Shown piece by piece: positions 28,017 to 35,519 of a stretch of DNA of 64,000 bases (positions within the stretch are counted from its first letter, which is position 1; every line of letters starts with the position of its first letter). Below the pieces are notes generated by a model. It was given only the letters and a program-made list of their open reading frames with translations. It did no database searches and had not been told where the DNA came from. The stretch covers positions 208,202 to 272,201 of the forward strand of contig RXJG01000003.1 in NCBI GenBank assembly GCA_003963365.1, read 5' to 3'. A program made the translations under genes and the position numbers. Source of the DNA: Sphingobacteriales bacterium. Lineage in GTDB: Bacteria > Bacteroidota > Bacteroidia > Chitinophagales > Chitinophagaceae.

Positions 28017-28412
28017 ATGGCAACCATTAAACACTTTGAAGATATTGAGGCATGGAAATTAGCCAGAGAACTTTGTAAGGAAATTGGAATGGTAATAGAT
28101 AAAGGCTCTTTTAAAAAAAGTTTCAGACTAATTCATCAAATTGAAGGTTCTTCTGGTTCGATTATGGACAATCTAGCTGAAGGATTTGAAAGAGGAACAA
28201 GGAATGAGTTTATCCAATTTCTTGGATATTCGAAAGGTTCCTGTGGTGAATTCCGCTCTCAGTTATATAGAGCATTAGACAGAGAGTATTTGACAAAAGA
28301 AGCCTTTGATAACTTTTATATAAAAGCAGTCCGCATCAGTGCGATGCTGCAAAAGCTGATAGATTATTTATTAAAAACAGAAGTTAAGGGCACAAGAGTT
28401 AAAGGTAAATGA
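28017..28412 (+). CDS. Four-helix-bundle protein of the 23S rRNA intervening-sequence (IVP/S23) family
   Basis: A 131-residue small helical protein. The opening HFEDIEAWKLARELCKEI, the central IEGSSGSIMDNLAEGFERGTRNEFIQFLGYSKGSCGEFRSQLYRALD and the terminal helix ISAMLQKLIDYLL are typical of the S23/four-helix-bundle family, often found in rRNA intervening sequences or scattered singly in Bacteroidota genomes. Function unknown; the family forms pentameric bundles. It is placed between two aldehyde dehydrogenase genes with word-repeat spacers on both sides, which looks like an insertion into an older operon. Confidence 0.88.
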   Translation: MATIKHFEDIEAWKLARELCKEIGMVIDKGSFKKSFRLIHQIEGSSGSIMDNLAEGFERGTRNEFIQFLGYSKGSCGEFRSQLYRALDREYLTKEAFDNFYIKAVRISAMLQKLIDYLLKTEVKGTRVKGK

Positions 28413-28413
28413 T

Positions 28414-28454
28414 ACTCAACCTTTCAACCATTAAACCCTTAAACTTTTAAACGA
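28414..28454. repeat. TTAAAC-word stretch before the half-length aldehyde dehydrogenase
   Basis: ctcaacctttcaaccattaaacccttaaacttttaaac in the spacer repeats the right-hand arm found at the two upstream gaps of this gene group, here without its left partner. Confidence 0.5.
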
Positions 28455-28460
28455 TAAACC

Positions 28461-29423
28461 ATGGCAAAGACAACATCAATTAAAAAAACTTCTAACACCT
28501 TCAGTGAAAACGGTCACGGAAATGGTAATGCTGTTGAATCAAAACGGGTAGAAGTTTTAAAGACCTATAAAATTTATATCGGCGGACAGTTTCCAAGAAC
28601 TGAGTCTGGCAGGTATTATGTGCCTGTTAATAAAAGCGGAAAGAAATTAGCCAATGTGTGTTTAAGTTCACGCAAAGATTTTCGGGATGCGATGGAATCT
28701 GCCCGTGGTGCCTTTGGCGGATGGAGTGCAAGAGCTGCTTTTAACCGTGGCCAAATTCTTTATCGCATGGCCGAAATGCTGGAAGGAAGAAAAGCTCAGT
28801 TCATTGATGAACTGATTCAACAGGATTCAACTCCAGCACAGGCTGAAACAGAAGTTAATTTAGCTATCGACCGGTTGATTTATTATGCAGGCTGGTGTGA
28901 TAAGTATCAGCAAATATTCAGTGCTGTAAACCCGGTTGCCTCGTCTCATTTCAACTTCTCTGTTCCTGAACCAACAGGTGTGATTGCTATCATTGCTCCG
29001 CAAAGCGATTCGTTGTTAGGATTGGTTTCTGTTATTGCTCCTGTTATTGCCGGTGGTAATACCTGCGTGGTATTGGGATCATTTGACAAACCGCTTTGCT
29101 GTGTAACTTTTGCTGAAGTATTAAACTCATCTGATTTGCCCGGCGGTGTAGTAAATATTTTAACTGGTAAGCCTTCCGAATTAGCTTCCTGGTTTGCAGA
29201 ACATATGGATGTAAATGCAGTAGTATATTGCGAAAAAGATGAAGCCACTCAAAAAATGTTTAAAGAAAAATCTGCCCTCAATGTGAAGCGGGTAGTATTA
29301 TATGATAAAGTAAACTGGTATAGTGATGCAGGACAATCACCTTACTTCATCAACGATTCACAGGAAATTAAAACCACCTGGCACCCGATTGAAAACATCG
29401 GTGGAGGCGGAAGTAAATATTAA
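28461..29423 (+). CDS. Half-length aldehyde dehydrogenase-like protein lacking the catalytic domain
   Basis: A 320-residue ALDH-superfamily protein. After a low-complexity N-terminus (TFSENGHGNGNAVES) it has the NAD-binding half: ARGAFGGWSARAAFNRGQILYRMAEML, GVIAIIAPQSDSLLGLVSVIAPVIAGGNT, LNSSDLPGGVVNILTG. Beyond ~residue 250 it departs from the fold and ends in YFINDSQEIKTTWHPIENIGGGGSKY; there is no ELGG base and no nucleophilic Cys block. The frame is clean and the end looks designed, so I read it as a non-catalytic partner rather than a broken gene. It matches the second, dead domain of ALDH16 proteins. Confidence 0.85.
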   Translation: MAKTTSIKKTSNTFSENGHGNGNAVESKRVEVLKTYKIYIGGQFPRTESGRYYVPVNKSGKKLANVCLSSRKDFRDAMESARGAFGGWSARAAFNRGQILYRMAEMLEGRKAQFIDELIQQDSTPAQAETEVNLAIDRLIYYAGWCDKYQQIFSAVNPVASSHFNFSVPEPTGVIAIIAPQSDSLLGLVSVIAPVIAGGNTCVVLGSFDKPLCCVTFAEVLNSSDLPGGVVNILTGKPSELASWFAEHMDVNAVVYCEKDEATQKMFKEKSALNVKRVVLYDKVNWYSDAGQSPYFINDSQEIKTTWHPIENIGGGGSKY

Positions 29424-29524
29424 AGGTGGATAAAATTTTACCGGCTGACAACGGCCGTTTTAAATTTTCCATCTCTTTGGTACGATATGTGCAAACAATT
29501 CCATGGCATTAACTGACAATCAAA

Positions 29525-29986
29525 ATGAAACAAATCATTCTCTCTGTTGCTGCATTATTCACTGTTACTTTTGTGTGGTCACAAATGAGCACTGACACAT
29601 TAGCCAATGGAATTAAAGTAACCAAAGATGCAAGACTTGACCTGCTGGTAACAAAGCAATTTGAGATCAATGAGAGAGCTAATAAATTAAAAGATAATAA
29701 AGGTTTCCGCATTATGGTGCTCAACACCAGTAACAGGGATGAAGCATTAAAAGCAAAATCTATTTTATTGAAAAACTTTCCGGAACAAAAACCTTACCTA
29801 GCCTACCAGCCTCCTTACTTTAAATTAAAGTTTGGCGATTTTAAAACAAGAGAGGATGCCGCTGATTATCAAAAGAAATTAAAAGTCTATTTCCCCACCG
29901 GAGGTTTATTCATCATTCCAGATAAAATTGAAGTAAAACTCGACAAAGACGATAAAGCTAAACAAACGGATAACGTCCAGGAATAA
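29525..29986 (+). CDS. SPOR-domain secreted protein
   Basis: A 153-residue exported protein: signal peptide MKQIILSVAALFTVTFVWSQ, a short linker, then a SPOR-like domain (KGFRIMVLNTSNRDEALKAKSILLKNFPEQKPYLAYQPPYFKLKFGDFKTREDAADYQKKL) and a charged tail. SPOR domains bind denuded septal peptidoglycan; the Bacteroidota single-domain version is periplasmic and of unknown task. It stands alone between the aldehyde dehydrogenase pair and a crotonase. Confidence 0.82.
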   Translation: MKQIILSVAALFTVTFVWSQMSTDTLANGIKVTKDARLDLLVTKQFEINERANKLKDNKGFRIMVLNTSNRDEALKAKSILLKNFPEQKPYLAYQPPYFKLKFGDFKTREDAADYQKKLKVYFPTGGLFIIPDKIEVKLDKDDKAKQTDNVQE

Positions 29987-30023
29987 TCAGTCGCCCACTT
30001 TCTACAGTTAGATGAAGCATTGT

Positions 30024-30055
30024 TTTGGGATGCAAATCTGTTGCACGTATTTTTG
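30024..30055 (+). promoter_or_regulatory. Promoter of the enoyl-CoA hydratase gene
   Basis: TTTG (30024-30027), 20 bp, TAttTTTG (30048-30055): both boxes match the Bacteroidota -33/-7 consensus exactly. The ATG is 15 bp further on, giving a very short leader. Confidence 0.65.
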
Positions 30056-30070
30056 CACAAATAAGTTGCC

Positions 30071-30850
30071 ATGTATCAAACATTGCTTGTTTCCATTGAA
30101 AATAATATCTGCACCATCACCATCAACAGACCGGATAAATTAAATGCACTCAACAAAACAGTGATTGAAGAACTAAGTACTGCTTTAGATGAAGTATACA
30201 GTAATACCGAAATAAAATCAGCCGTCATTACCGGTGCAGGACCAAAAGCGTTTGTTGCCGGTGCCGACATAAGTGAGTTTACTGCTTTAAATGGAGAAGG
30301 CGGAAAAGCATTAGCTAAAAAAGGTCAGGACTTAGTATTTAATAAAATTGAAAATTCATCCAAACCAATTGTGGCAGCGGTAAATGGTTTTGCCCTGGGC
30401 GGCGGCTGTGAATTAGCCATGGCTTGTCATTTTCGTTTAGCCAGTGAAAATGCAAAGTTTGGTCAGCCCGAAGTGAACCTTGGTTTAATTCCCGGTTATG
30501 GTGGTACGCAACGATTAACACAACTCATTGGTAAAGGCAAAGCCATGGAACTGATGCTGACCGGAAATATGATTGATGCCAATGAAGCCAAACAACTGGG
30601 ATTGGTAAACTATGTTACCCCAGCAGATAGTTTATTGGATAAAACAAAAGAATTATTAAATATCATCAATACAAAAGCTCCCATCGCCATTAAGCATGTG
30701 ATTAAATTAACCAATATTGCCGCTGTTGGCCACGAAGATGGTTTACAAAAAGAAATAGAAGCATTTGGTGAATTATTTGACACAGCCGATGCTAAAGAAG
30801 GTGCTGCAGCCTTTTTGGAAAAAAGAAAGCCACAGTTTACTGGCAAATAA
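30071..30850 (+). CDS. Enoyl-CoA hydratase/isomerase (crotonase family)
   Basis: A 259-residue crotonase-fold enzyme adding water across trans-2-enoyl-CoA. ITINRPDKLNALN opens the fold, AFVAGADISEF forms the first oxyanion-hole loop, and PIVAAVNGFALGGGCELAMACHFRLASENAKFGQPEVNLGLIPGYGGTQRL contains the second loop and both catalytic glutamates (in GCELA and QPEVN). Length is normal. It has its own promoter and converges with the fucosidase gene with only two bases between stops. Confidence 0.93.
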   Translation: MYQTLLVSIENNICTITINRPDKLNALNKTVIEELSTALDEVYSNTEIKSAVITGAGPKAFVAGADISEFTALNGEGGKALAKKGQDLVFNKIENSSKPIVAAVNGFALGGGCELAMACHFRLASENAKFGQPEVNLGLIPGYGGTQRLTQLIGKGKAMELMLTGNMIDANEAKQLGLVNYVTPADSLLDKTKELLNIINTKAPIAIKHVIKLTNIAAVGHEDGLQKEIEAFGELFDTADAKEGAAAFLEKRKPQFTGK

Positions 30851-30852
30851 AA

Positions 30853-32262
30853 TTATTTTTCAATAAGCTGATCGTTCAAAAGATACATCTCCGGCACTTC
30901 AGGAAAAGGATTGCCATTTGATTCAGGTATATACAGTGAAACAAAGGCAGTCCTGATTTTAGGAAAAGTAAGAATTCTTTTATGTCCAATAGTAGTGCCT
31001 TTTACATAATATGCTTTTAAATTATTATCCTCACCAGGGATTTGAACAAAAAAATGTTTGATTCGCTGACCTTTTTTCAAATTCTCCTTTAAAACAATAC
31101 AATTTATTTCCTGGATATTTTTAAACCTTACAAGCAGGTAATTGTTCTTATAATCCATTACTTCCACTTTGCCCCCGGTTGGACTATACCGGACACTATC
31201 CGTATGTTGAAACTGTACAGTTACTTCCTTTTTATCCAGCAATTGATTCACAATATCATGCTTAAAACTTTCCGATCTCAACTTTTTAAATCCCATCAAC
31301 GCAGCTGAATCAAAAGCGGTAATCAATCCATTGCCGTCTGGCGGAACATTCAACAATAAATTAGCTCCTCTTCCCACACTTTTTAAATACAATTGAAACA
31401 ACTGTTCCGGAGATTTTACTTTTCCATCTTCTTCTTTGTGATAAAACCAGCCGGGCCGTATGCTAACATCGCATTCAGCCGGTATCCATGCTTTGCCATT
31501 TTCATTGCCGGTATTCAGTACCTCATTGGAAGGAGCCCCCGCTCCGGGAGTATAACCGGCAGTGTCCAGCATATTCCAGTTAGTTTCCCCGGCTATACCG
31601 TTTTCATTACCCACCCAGCGTATATGGGGGCCCACATCACTAAACACTACTGTATTGGGCGATAATTTTTTTACGGTTTCTTTAAAACGATGCCAGTCAT
31701 ACACCTGTTTTTTTCCGTTAGGCCCTTCACCATTGGCGCCATCCCACCACAATTCCCAAATGGGGCCGTAATTCGCAAATAATTCTTTCATCATACCAAC
31801 AAAAACATCATTGTATTTAGCAGTGCCATAATCAGGATGGTTCCTGTCCCACGGAGAAATATATACGCCGAATTTTAAACCATATTCTTTGCAGGCCATA
31901 GATAATTCTTTCAGCACATCACCTTTACCACTCTTCCATTTACTTTCCCGTACAGTGTGTTTAGAATATTTACTGGGCCATAAACAAAATCCATCATGGT
32001 GTTTGGCAGTAATAATAATTCCTTTGGCACCGGCAGCTTTGGCAATACGGCACCACTGACGGCAATCCAACTGCGCAGGATTAAACACTTCTTCTTTTTC
32101 ATCTCCATGTCCCCATTCTTTATCCGTAAACGTATTGGGACCAAAATGCATGAACAGGTAATACTCCATATCATGCCATTTCAATTGTGGTAAAGATGGC
32201 CTTGGCTGTGCAGTCGAAAACAATGCAGCAAACAGAAAAAATTGCAACAGGAAATGCTTCAT
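30853..32262 (-). CDS. Alpha-L-fucosidase, glycoside hydrolase family 29
   Basis: A 469-residue exported hydrolase with signal peptide MKHFLLQFFLFAALFSTAQ. The GH29 blocks are clear: LFMHFGPNTFTDKEWGHG, AKAAGAKGIIITAKHHDGFCLWPSKYSKHTV, LKFGVYISPWDRNHPDYG and the nucleophile block IWELWWDGANGE (D174). The C-terminal ~130 residues form a beta-sandwich. It probably removes terminal fucose from glycans in the periplasm or at the surface; no SusC/D pair or other CAZyme is next to it, so it is not part of a recognisable polysaccharide utilisation locus here. Confidence 0.92.
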   Translation of the reverse strand: MKHFLLQFFLFAALFSTAQPRPSLPQLKWHDMEYYLFMHFGPNTFTDKEWGHGDEKEEVFNPAQLDCRQWCRIAKAAGAKGIIITAKHHDGFCLWPSKYSKHTVRESKWKSGKGDVLKELSMACKEYGLKFGVYISPWDRNHPDYGTAKYNDVFVGMMKELFANYGPIWELWWDGANGEGPNGKKQVYDWHRFKETVKKLSPNTVVFSDVGPHIRWVGNENGIAGETNWNMLDTAGYTPGAGAPSNEVLNTGNENGKAWIPAECDVSIRPGWFYHKEEDGKVKSPEQLFQLYLKSVGRGANLLLNVPPDGNGLITAFDSAALMGFKKLRSESFKHDIVNQLLDKKEVTVQFQHTDSVRYSPTGGKVEVMDYKNNYLLVRFKNIQEINCIVLKENLKKGQRIKHFFVQIPGEDNNLKAYYVKGTTIGHKRILTFPKIRTAFVSLYIPESNGNPFPEVPEMYLLNDQLIEK

Positions 32263-32302
32263 ATTCCCCGAAATTAAATAAAAAGCCGAAGCCGTTTTGG
32301 CC

Positions 32303-32310
32303 TAACTTTG
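32303..32310 (+). promoter_or_regulatory. -7 box for fumC
   Basis: TAacTTTG, a perfect -7 consensus, 31 bp before the fumC ATG; no clear -33 TTG at the usual spacing. Confidence 0.4.
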
Positions 32311-32341
32311 CAGCGCTTAATTAATACCTCAACTAAGTTTT

Positions 32342-33739
32342 ATGGAATACAGGATAGAAAAAGATACCATGGGCGAAGTAAAAGTTCCCGTGGATGCTTA
32401 TTATGGTGCGCAAACACAACGCAGCATTGATAATTTCAAAATTGCACAGGATATTAACCGCATGCCCAAAGAAATTATTAAGGCATTTGCTTATTTAAAG
32501 AAAGCTGCGGCATTAACCAATTTAGATGCTGGTGTGTTGCCCAAAGAAAAAAGTGATCTCATTGGTAAAGTATGTGATGAAATATTAGAGGGAAAATTAG
32601 ATGCTTATTTTCCATTGGTGGTATGGCAAACGGGCAGTGGCACACAAAGCAATATGAATGTAAATGAAGTAGTGGCTTACCGTGGTCATGTACTCAACGG
32701 TGGTAAACTGGAAGACAAAGAAAAATTCCTGCATCCCAATGATGATGTAAACAAATCACAATCATCCAACGACACCTTTCCTACTGCCATGCATATTGCG
32801 GCATATAAAATTTTGGTTGAAACCACTATTCCGGGAATTGAAAAATTAAGAGATACACTCGAGGCAAAGAGCAAAGCATTTATGAATGTGGTGAAGATAG
32901 GCCGTACGCATTTTATGGATGCCACACCACTTACACTCGGACAGGAATTCAGCGGTTATGTATCACAACTCAATCATGGGTTAAAGGCAATTAAAAATAC
33001 ATTGGCGCATTTAAGCGAACTGGCATTGGGTGGTACAGCAGTTGGTACTGGTATTAACACGCCGCCAAATTATAGTGAAAATGTAGCAAAGCACATAGCT
33101 AACTTAACAGGTTTACCATTTGTCACCGCTGAAAATAAATTTGAAGCGTTGGCCGCACACGATGCCATTGTAGAAGCACATGGTGCATTGAAAACTGTAG
33201 CAGTAAGTTTAATGAAGATCGCCAACGATATTCGTATGCTGAGCAGCGGACCAAGAAGTGGTATTGGAGAAATTTTTATTCCTGATAATGAACCGGGCTC
33301 TTCTATTATGCCGGGTAAGGTTAACCCAACCCAATGTGAAGCGTTAACAATGATTGCTGCACAGGTGATGGGTAATGATGTGACCATAAATATTGGTGGC
33401 GCCACCGGTCATTTTGAACTGAATGTATTTAAACCGGTGATGATCTATAACTTTTTACACAGTGCAAGATTGATTGGCGATGGTTGTGTAAGCTTTAATG
33501 ATAAATGTGCCGTAGGTATTGAACCGATTGAAGCCAATATTAAAAAGCATGTGGACAATAGTTTGATGCTGGTTACTTCTCTCAACACCAAGATCGGTTA
33601 TTACAAAGCAGCCGAGATTGCGCAGAAAGCACATAAAGAAGGAACCACTTTAAAAGAAATGGCAGTGAAGCTGGGTTATGTTACACCGGAGCAGTTTGAT
33701 GAGTGGGTGATACCAGCTAATATGGTGGGAAAGATTTAA
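32342..33739 (+). CDS. fumC: Class II fumarate hydratase
   Basis: A 465-residue homotetrameric fumarase of the TCA cycle interconverting fumarate and malate. Start [26 protein letters not shown], then [61 protein letters not shown] and the signature [16 protein letters not shown] are present. All known catalytic blocks are intact. It is monocistronic, with a perfect -7 box and a hairpin terminator. Confidence 0.97.
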   Translation: MEYRIEKDTMGEVKVPVDAYYGAQTQRSIDNFKIAQDINRMPKEIIKAFAYLKKAAALTNLDAGVLPKEKSDLIGKVCDEILEGKLDAYFPLVVWQTGSGTQSNMNVNEVVAYRGHVLNGGKLEDKEKFLHPNDDVNKSQSSNDTFPTAMHIAAYKILVETTIPGIEKLRDTLEAKSKAFMNVVKIGRTHFMDATPLTLGQEFSGYVSQLNHGLKAIKNTLAHLSELALGGTAVGTGINTPPNYSENVAKHIANLTGLPFVTAENKFEALAAHDAIVEAHGALKTVAVSLMKIANDIRMLSSGPRSGIGEIFIPDNEPGSSIMPGKVNPTQCEALTMIAAQVMGNDVTINIGGATGHFELNVFKPVMIYNFLHSARLIGDGCVSFNDKCAVGIEPIEANIKKHVDNSLMLVTSLNTKIGYYKAAEIAQKAHKEGTTLKEMAVKLGYVTPEQFDEWVIPANMVGKI

Positions 33740-33761
33740 GTTAATTGATAGTTGATAATGG

Positions 33762-33796
33762 AAAATGCAGTGACGGTGGTTGCTGCATTTTTTTTG
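33762..33796 (+). terminator. Intrinsic terminator of fumC
   Basis: aaaatgcag (33762-33770) pairs with ctgcatttt (33783-33791), 12-nt loop, followed by a T-run. Located 22 bp past the fumC stop, after a short 'ttgatagttgataatg' stutter. Confidence 0.75.
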
Positions 33797-34048
33797 CCGC
33801 AGATGCGCAGATTCGGACACGTCATGGTGAGGAACGAAACCATCCGCTTTTGTAATAGCAGAGACTTCATTAAACTAAGAGCAGATTGCCACGACAAGCT
33901 ACGCAAGGTTCGCAATGACTGATACTGCATTTGTCCCTCCAGTAATGTAATATCTTGTTAAAACATAATAAATGGATTATGTTGACGGAAGATAAATCGT
34001 GTACTTTTTGTCATGCTCTTTGATTAATATCTAGTCTTTGTAGTTTAA
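33797..34048. other. Gene-free stretch with REP-like element
   Basis: The first part is the REP-like element listed separately; from 33920 to 34048 I see no gene, promoter or RNA. Confidence 0.5.
33820..33919. repeat. REP-like composite element (GTCATTGCGA termini)
   Basis: Begins cgtcatggtgaggaacgaa and ends cgcaaggttcgcaatgac, so its ends are inverted (GTCAT...ATGAC). The right half, read on the minus strand (33919-33882), matches 50754-50791 almost base for base: gtcattgcga, cttgcgtagcttgtcgtgg and caatct. It belongs to the widespread family of 'CGTCATTGCGAGGAACGAAG' intergenic repeats. Confidence 0.8.
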
Positions 34049-34219
34049 TTATTTCGATAGTCTCAGTTTGTCCGTTTGAATGATTTTTGAATTGAAAAGT
34101 TTGTTTTGACGGGTCAAGTAACCACTGTAATTTCCGGGAAAACCTTCACCCATTTCATTCATAATCCAAATGTAATCTCCTATCTTCAAGTCGAGTTTAA
34201 TAAAGTCGTTTATGTGCAT
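34049..34219 (-). CDS. Small hypothetical protein (56 aa)
   Basis: A 56-residue frame reading MHINDFIKLDLKIGDYI...NEMGEGFPGNYSGYL...IQTDKLRLSK. It is one of three or four minus-strand hypothetical genes in a row (stop of the next gene upstream is only 9 bp away), and the KIGDYIWIMNEMGEGFPG pattern resembles a small SH3-like beta barrel. I do not recognise a family. Confidence 0.5.
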   Translation of the reverse strand: MHINDFIKLDLKIGDYIWIMNEMGEGFPGNYSGYLTRQNKLFNSKIIQTDKLRLSK

Positions 34220-34228
34220 ATATTTTGG

Positions 34229-34702
34229 TTATAATTTTATTTTTGTCATGATTGCATCAAGTTTATCGTGCATTGGAGAATGAGTAATAAATTTCCTCTC
34301 CACAAGTTCTTCTTCCAAAGCAAGTCTTAACATATTTTCTTGTTTAGTTTCCTGATATTCCTTGTATTTATTTAACAGTGCCTCGTTTGATAAATATCTG
34401 AACCTGTTTTTTGCATCATGATACTCCTGAATTGATTGCTGCGTCTCTTGTACTGCCCTTTTTGTCTCGATAGTTTCTTTTATCTGAATGGAAAGATTAT
34501 TTGTCAATTGTTCACCTTTATTCCATATTTGTTTGCTTAACCAAAAAGGTGCAATAAAAACAACTAATACAATCAGCATATTTGCCCAAACCGGCAAATC
34601 GTCAATTGTTTCTTTGTCCATGTTTGTAACGATTGCAACAAAGCCGCCCCAAACTGTTAGATAAAGTACACACTTTCCTAAAAAGATAGACCACTCTTTC
34701 AT
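34229..34702 (-). CDS. Hypothetical membrane protein with coiled coil
   Basis: A 157-residue protein with two N-terminal membrane segments (CVLYLTVWGGFVAIVT and WANMLIVLVVFIAPFWLS) followed by a long charged helix (QLTNNLSIQIKETIETKRAVQETQQSIQEYHDAKNRF) likely to form a coiled coil, and a helical end. No family recognised. It lies in a minus-strand run with a 56-residue gene downstream and a secreted protein 24 bp upstream; they are probably one operon. Confidence 0.65.
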   Translation of the reverse strand: MKEWSIFLGKCVLYLTVWGGFVAIVTNMDKETIDDLPVWANMLIVLVVFIAPFWLSKQIWNKGEQLTNNLSIQIKETIETKRAVQETQQSIQEYHDAKNRFRYLSNEALLNKYKEYQETKQENMLRLALEEELVERKFITHSPMHDKLDAIMTKIKL

Positions 34703-34726
34703 GTGATAAAATTTATTTTTTTATGA

Positions 34727-35257
34727 TTAATGAAAAGTTTCGTCTACTTCTTTATTTACGGATTTGCCCTGTAACATTTTAATAAAATCATCGACCCCAT
34801 CTTCGGTATTTAATGTTATATCAACCACATCATCTGTTATGGTTAGGGTTAACGTAAATGAACCATCTTGGTGTCCTTGAAAAATCAGTTTTGCTTCTTT
34901 TGAAAACCCTGAAATATATTTTTTATAAAACTCATAAATCTTTTTGTCAGTAAGTCTTATTCTAATTATCTCTTTTTCAAAAGCCATTTTATGCTCTTTG
35001 TTTAGCTTAGCCCAGCTTTTAGCTTTTTTGAGTCCAGCTTGAAGAGAAGCATTTGTTTGTGATGTTATCCAATACTCTCCTACATCACTTTCATGTTTTT
35101 CAAATATATCCTTCCCTTCTTTTACTTTTTTGCATTCAATGATAGCAGAACCATTTTTAAGCTTAACAACTGTTAAAGATTGCACTGTTTGCCCAAAAAG
35201 ATTTGAACAGGATATTGTCATTATAATAACTAGGAAAGAAGTTAAATTCAATCGCAT
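34727..35257 (-). CDS. Hypothetical secreted protein
   Basis: A 176-residue protein with signal peptide MRLNLTSFLVIIMTISCSNLFGQ (a cysteine lies in it, but GQ-T looks like a signal peptidase I site). The mature part (KLKNGSAIIECKKVKEGKDIFEKHESDVGEYWITSQ, FQGHQDGSFTLTLTITDDVVDITLNTEDGVDDFIKML) suggests a small alpha/beta domain. No family recognised. First gene of the minus-strand hypothetical trio. Confidence 0.65.
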   Translation of the reverse strand: MRLNLTSFLVIIMTISCSNLFGQTVQSLTVVKLKNGSAIIECKKVKEGKDIFEKHESDVGEYWITSQTNASLQAGLKKAKSWAKLNKEHKMAFEKEIIRIRLTDKKIYEFYKKYISGFSKEAKLIFQGHQDGSFTLTLTITDDVVDITLNTEDGVDDFIKMLQGKSVNKEVDETFH

Positions 35258-35266
35258 GAAAGTAGT

Positions 35267-35488
35267 TTAAACGATTAAAGTATAAGGTTTTTTTAAAATT
35301 AGCCACAACTCTCCAAATATACAAAAGGTACAAGTGTGTGAATCATTCACTGGATGATTCAATGGCCGATGCATCTGATAAGTATTCCCATCGCCGGTAA
35401 CCCAAAAATTCCCTCCAAAATCCAGTCCCTTACAAACCGGTTTTATTTCCCCAAATTGCCTTAATTTCGGGCACTCAATTAAGACCAT
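35267..35488 (-). CDS. Possible small cysteine-containing protein (73 aa)
   Basis: A 73-residue frame beginning MVLIECPKLRQFGEIKPVCKGLDFGG, with CP..., a central GNTYQMHRPLNHPVNDSHTCTFC and a hydrophobic end. The four cysteines and reasonable codon use favour a real, possibly zinc-binding protein, but it occupies the upstream region of pdhC on the opposite strand and could be chance. No family recognised. Confidence 0.35.
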   Translation of the reverse strand: MVLIECPKLRQFGEIKPVCKGLDFGGNFWVTGDGNTYQMHRPLNHPVNDSHTCTFCIFGELWLILKKPYTLIV

Positions 35489-35519
35489 TTAGTAAAAATT
35501 TTAATCTCAAATAACTGTT

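Noticed and set aside
28461-29423. Half-length ALDH as a pseudogene
   Set aside because: The frame is clean, the protein has a distinct own C-terminus, and the arrangement with deoC and a full ALDH suggests a kept, non-catalytic partner.
30853-32262. Polysaccharide utilisation locus around the GH29 fucosidase
   Set aside because: No SusC/SusD pair, sulfatase or other glycosidase lies within 10 kb; neighbours are a crotonase and fumarase.
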